Assembly: GCA_950295325.1 (NCBI GenBank)
Contig: OX485803.1
Coordinates: 28,088,001-28,152,000, forward strand
Source of the DNA: Polytrichum commune
Lineage: Eukaryota; Streptophyta; Polytrichopsida; Polytrichales; Polytrichaceae
Direction: 5' to 3'
DNA length: 64,000 nt
Position 1 is the stretch's first letter. Each line of letters opens with the position of its first letter. The position numbers were made by a program, and so were the translations under genes. The notes under the pieces are model-generated. The model saw nothing but the letters and a program-made list of their open reading frames with translations, did no database searches and had not been told where the DNA came from. Below, one piece after another: positions 59,616-64,000 of the stretch.

Positions 59616-61590
59616 AGAAGGGGTATTAATTATGCGTAGGGATTATTAAATATACACAAATTACATGTATCATCTATCTTAGCTTTGTAAAAATACTAGG
59701 CATATTATTCATATAAACCTAGTTGTATTTCTACTTTTAGGTTCATAGTTAGTTATAATGAGTTGGGTAATCTACAAGAGCTCCAAATGCATATTTCTTC
59801 CAATATGTGAACCACAATCATCCATGCACAAATGGGTTTAGGACAGGAGAGGGGAGACCGCTCTTTGAAAGCCCTAAAGGTTTTTCATTGTGGAACTTGT
59901 TGGCGACGTGAGAGTGGAGCTCGTACGTGGTTTTTCTTCTCTTCTTCTTGTGATTGCTTCTTATTTTGGTAATGAGATTGTTGTTGCAAACCATGGTGTT
60001 TTGGGGGTTGTTGTAGCGTCAATGTTTGGATGTTGGTTTGGGGTGCCCATTGTTATTTTCAACATCATACATTCCGGCTACTACTTTTCCTCTACTTCTA
60101 CATTATAACTTACATTGTGGTTCAACCGAGTGGGTTGGTGTTTCGTAGTGACGGCCATCGCCTACTTTTGTTCATATTGAATATGAGAGTGGATCAATAT
60201 ATGTTTTGTCAGGGTTGCCGGCTCCTACATCCTCTCATCTTATTATTCTTGTGTGACTCACATTATCCAAGGATAGGCTTACTAGCATTAAGTTTGGTAT
60301 GTTGTATGTCAAACCTAAAGTTTGATTGTCTAAAGTCAGATTAATGATTAGGCATTGAAATTGGGATGTGATTGTGTGGTATCCTTTATCTCTCAAGGAG
60401 AAGTTGGAGTGAAGAAATGAAGAAAGAAAATACACAAGTTGGCCAAAACATTGACCCCCAAGACTTGGTATATGGGAAGGGTCCATAAGATGTGTTGCAA
60501 AATTGGCATATGTGGATTGAGTATCGACAACCAATTGACCTATTGGACTGGCCTTCCAATATGCAATTAGGATTATTAAAATATTAAAATATTAAAATAA
60601 GAATGGGTCAATGTGGACCTATGATTTGATAGATCACTTAATGGTAAAGTTAGAAATCATCATTGCATTTGCTTCAATGACTTATATTGTAGAATTGTTT
60701 TGTTTGGGCTACATTGAATGGATGAACGAGTGTTCAATAATTTCATCAGTGATAAGTAAATATGTCTTGCTAAGAGTAATTTAGCCATATCTTTCACATA
60801 ACTTTCTAGCCATATACATATGATTAGGGTCTAAATGATTTATTATTTATTTTCACTTGTGTATGTATTTGAGGAGATTTTCCACCTATATATTTGTATG
60901 TATATCATTTTTATGAAGGGGACAATCTTGTGTATTAGGGTATTAATTTTATGGTTATGCACGCACATGGTTTATAGTAAAATTCATCCAATTTTGTACA
61001 CATTCCTCTCAAAGATGGCAATTTCATCTAGTTTTTATGATATTTAAGAATATTATCTAACGATTTTAACCATGGAAAACCATGGAAAAATCACACAAGT
61101 TGTATTTCTATGATTTGAAGCACAATTTTGGCAAAAGAATTGGCATATTTAAAAAATGTTGAGGGGTAAAGCACTTTCATGAAAAAAAATTATAGGTATC
61201 ACAACATTTTTTGATGGATTTTAGTTCATGAGCAACTACACTAAGCTTCTCATTTAGAGTGGCCCACACTATTCATCATTGACGCACATTAATCATCTAG
61301 AGTAGCCTACACTGTTAATCATTCAAAGTGGCCCACACTACACTAATCAAGTATTTAGGGCCATATTGTATCTTATATCACTTGCAACTTTTCTCATAAC
61401 GTTATTCAAATTCATAAGAATTTTATGTGGGACTAGCAGTTACATATACTGAATGTGAAGAATATTTTGCAAAATATTGTCAGTCCCACAAAGTGTTGTT
61501 ATGGATTTAAATAATGTTATGCTAATGACGCTTCTTATGAATAAGTTTACAAGATATATGATCCCAACTTACATTCAGTTCATCTACTTT
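59616..61590. other. AT-rich intergenic stretch
   Basis: No gene supported; frames at 59890-60108 and 60030-60344 show no domain. It contains attaaaat repeats at 60574-60599. Confidence 0.45.
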
Positions 61591-61597
61591 TGGTTTG

Positions 61598-61836
61598 TTA
61601 CATTCTGCATCCTAAGAATTCTATCATGAAATATTGCCATAAATGATTGAAATTTGGACGAGAAAACATTTAGTAAGCGATAGTAATTGCAACATCATAA
61701 ATCTACAATGCCCAAAGTTTTTGTTGACAAGGAATGACAAAGAATGTTGGTGATATTGAATGGGCGATTTACAATTAGTATTGAGCTAGCCAATAGAATT
61801 GATGATACTAAATACATTATTTAGTGTAGAGAAAGG
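61598..61836. repeat. Paralogue of the LINE target repeat (unoccupied site)
   Basis: Corresponds to 29400-29618 plus 35601-35612 without the LINE: ...gatgatactaaatacattatttagtgta is continuous here. It also shows the 10-base-arm hairpin (.tactaaata / tatttagtgt) that the LINE split at the other locus. Confidence 0.75.
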
Positions 61837-61839
61837 TTT

Positions 61840-63540
61840 CATATGACATTTGGTGTTACATGACAAGTCATGGAGACCACTCTAATCAACATGACACACC
61901 AATTTGAATGCCACAACACATCAAAATTTTGGTGTACCATGGGAGTTGTGGTAAAAACTTGCACCTCACAAGTTTTTTGTTAATTCATGTCAATTGCGTC
62001 TCTATAGAATAAATCAGGTTCAATTTAGCTTACAAAAAAACAAACTAGGGCTATTCAATGTTTCTATGTGTTTTCACCCTCCCCCATGGTAACTGCCATG
62101 AACCTTTGCTTAGTTGCAATCTTGTTATTTTACATGGTTTTCTACTCTACAAAATGCAAAGATAACCTCCCTCAATAGTGCTCTCCCAAAATGGCTCATG
62201 AATTGGTCATGCCACTGTATTGAATGTGAGTGCTTTGCAAAGCTTAGCCTCAGGGATATTGTATGCCTCATTTGGGCATTGACTGATGGATCTCCCATGT
62301 TTTGTCCCTCGCTAGATTTCTTGAAATTAACTTATAGAATGTACATGTTGCCATCTTAATCTTCTTGATGTAAGAATTTTGAATAACAACGTTACAACCA
62401 TGACCCACTCTCATCTTACTATAGTAGCCTTGGAGGCCAAGTCCCTAGATGATTTTTTTAAAATTTTAATTCCTAATTTGGGGGCTTGGAACTTTATTTG
62501 TACGTTGTCTTCTAGCAAGGAGAAAATAAAAGTACACTCATATGTGATATAAATAATAAAAACACAAGATATGTATACTGTATCCATGGCACTCAAGTTG
62601 TGTATTTGAACCTAAATGTTTAGTATCAATAAGGCTATCAATTGATTTGTAAAGAGCACTTGAAGAATAAGTAAATCTTATATAGGTTCATTAATGACAC
62701 GAACGTTAATGACATGATACTAGTTAAAAATGCAAGTGTGTAACCTAATACACGTTTTTGTGCATGGAGAAGTCAAGGTTTGGTCTCTTAAATGCTCAAG
62801 GGTGAACCCTTAAACGTCACCAAGACATCGACAAGCCTTTACAAACCATGGAAAATGAAATTTGTTGCTTGTTAATTCCATTCTTAAGTCACATTTAGAA
62901 AGGTTACCCTTATCGAAATAGCTTATCCTTGTAGTGAGGTTCTCCGATTGAAGAAACATGTTAACAATAGATATAGACACAGTAAAGTGCAATGTAAAAT
63001 ATAACATATAATCCTTGTAACGTTTAGTATTTTAAACCACCATTTCTACATATGTGTGTGTGTTTATTTTTGTAAATTCTCTTTTATATATATATAAAAT
63101 GGACCCCGTACTTCTTCAAAGTAGGCTCAACATAGGTTAGTTTGAACACACTTGACGCCTTGTCAAGAGGATAAATTTAGATTTTGACAACCTTATTGTA
63201 CAATTCTTATGTGTTTTGCAAAATTTTCTTTTGTGTGAACAACATTTGAGCATTGAATGTCATTGAAGTCATCTCTCTTTCAAGAAAACTTGGAGTTTTT
63301 TTGTTAAGGGTATCCCCCTAGAGAACCATTAGTTCTTGTAGTTTTGAAACTACAAGATTAATTTTGTTATTAGCTATGCATGCCACCCATGCTTTTAGAC
63401 AGTGTAAGTTGGGACTCATTGCAAGCCAATTAGAATCTAACAATAAGAATCTAGAATAAAAAGGATACCCCTGATAGTTCTACGGTAATCTCCCGCTTAA
63501 GTATGCACTTTGAACCGGAGTTGTTGACGCGCACTTAGTT
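61840..63540. other. AT-rich intergenic stretch
   Basis: No supported gene; the open frames (for example 62114-62359) lack domains. Confidence 0.45.
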
Positions 63541-63545
63541 GGTAG

Positions 63546-63803
63546 ATGCATACTTTACTAATATCGCTTTCTAGACCCTCTGATTCGATGAATTGCAACA
63601 GGAAACGGATGAAACTTGAGGCAACCTGCTTGACCGAAGCCCAACGATGTGAAATCATTGCAAAGTTGAGCAAGCCGAATGCGCCGAGCAAGCGGGCGCT
63701 AAGGCGGGAGTGTGAAGTTAGTGAAGGTGCTATATGGAAAGTTATGGAAACGATTCGAATTGAAGAAGAACCACCTATTGATGACGAAATCCAACCTACA
63801 TAG
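63546..63803 (+). pseudogene. Pogo/CENP-B-type HTH domain, N-terminal piece of a transposase-like gene
   Basis: 85 codons with LTEAQRCEIIAKLSK, then SKRALRRECEVSEGAIWKVM. This is the helix-turn-helix pattern of the CENP-B N-terminus and pogo/Tigger transposases (Tc1/mariner superfamily), which binds transposon ends. The reading stops at TAG 63801-63803, and the next frame (TFVESKSATDFKGFEAL) may continue it, implying a frameshift or intron. The second HTH and the DDE domain are not in the window. Slightly GC-richer than the surroundings. Confidence 0.6.
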
Positions 63804-64000
63804 ACATTTGTTGAATCCAAAAGTGCTACCGACTTCAAAGGCTTTGAAGCTCTACTGTCCTTGATATTGACGACCAATTACTCTGCTCCGATGTTCAAAC
63901 AGAAGCTGGGTAGATGTATGATGGACCGTGACGGTCATTTGAGACGTTTCAACGAAACGTTAACAAATTGACAATGAATGTCCAGCATAAAAAATTCATG

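Overview
This is nuclear DNA from a land plant. GT-AG introns interrupt every recognisable gene, there is a TIR-NBS-LRR immune receptor, and the genes are plant-type (a kinesin-7-like motor, an alkaline-ceramidase-like exon, a divergent FCP1-like HAD protein). Most of the window is AT-rich, gene-poor and full of decayed transposons. The style of the TIR domain and of the transposon proteins suggests a seed-free plant (moss, fern or lycophyte). That is an impression from protein style, not a demonstrated placement.

Layout. 1-3360 (+) is a GC-rich, multi-exon FCP1/NIF-like HAD gene with in-frame stop codons and three copies of a perfect or near-perfect palindrome. 3361-8340 is mostly non-coding, with small tandem repeats and an isolated GC-rich island at 6.2-6.6 kb. 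8362-16356 (-) is the best gene in the window: a four-exon TIR-NB-ARC-LRR receptor whose open frame can be spliced into 1568 residues. Its LRR exon is built from a 71-codon module. Beyond the stop the same modules continue as dead sequence, including a 425-bp unit repeated about 3.6 times without visible differences. 16.4-27.3 kb holds several families of duplicated non-coding segments and only weak small ORFs.

29.6-35.6 kb (-) is a 5'-truncated LINE with the end of an endonuclease domain, a reverse transcriptase, a methyltransferase-like middle region and an RNase H. It is bounded by a perfect 13-bp target-site duplication, and a related unoccupied site lies at 61.8 kb. 36.9-46.4 kb holds a LINE relic, an isolated ceramidase-like exon, a decayed SWIM-zinc-finger (transposase-like) gene and a 130-bp tandem duplication.

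From 46.6 to 59.6 kb is a large interrupted inverted repeat. Left and right arms of at least 1.7 kb enclose an intron-containing, 3'-truncated kinesin-7/CENP-E-like motor pseudogene (51.5-55.6 kb). The left arm carries a 499-bp PIF/Harbinger-like MITE that the right arm lacks. The right arm carries a 2.6-kb insertion with terminal inverted repeats that the left arm lacks. A second, related MITE lies just inside the left arm. The last 500 bp carry the start of a pogo/CENP-B-type helix-turn-helix transposase.

The only gene that looks potentially functional is the TNL receptor. The rest is a record of nested insertion, gene-fragment capture and local amplification.
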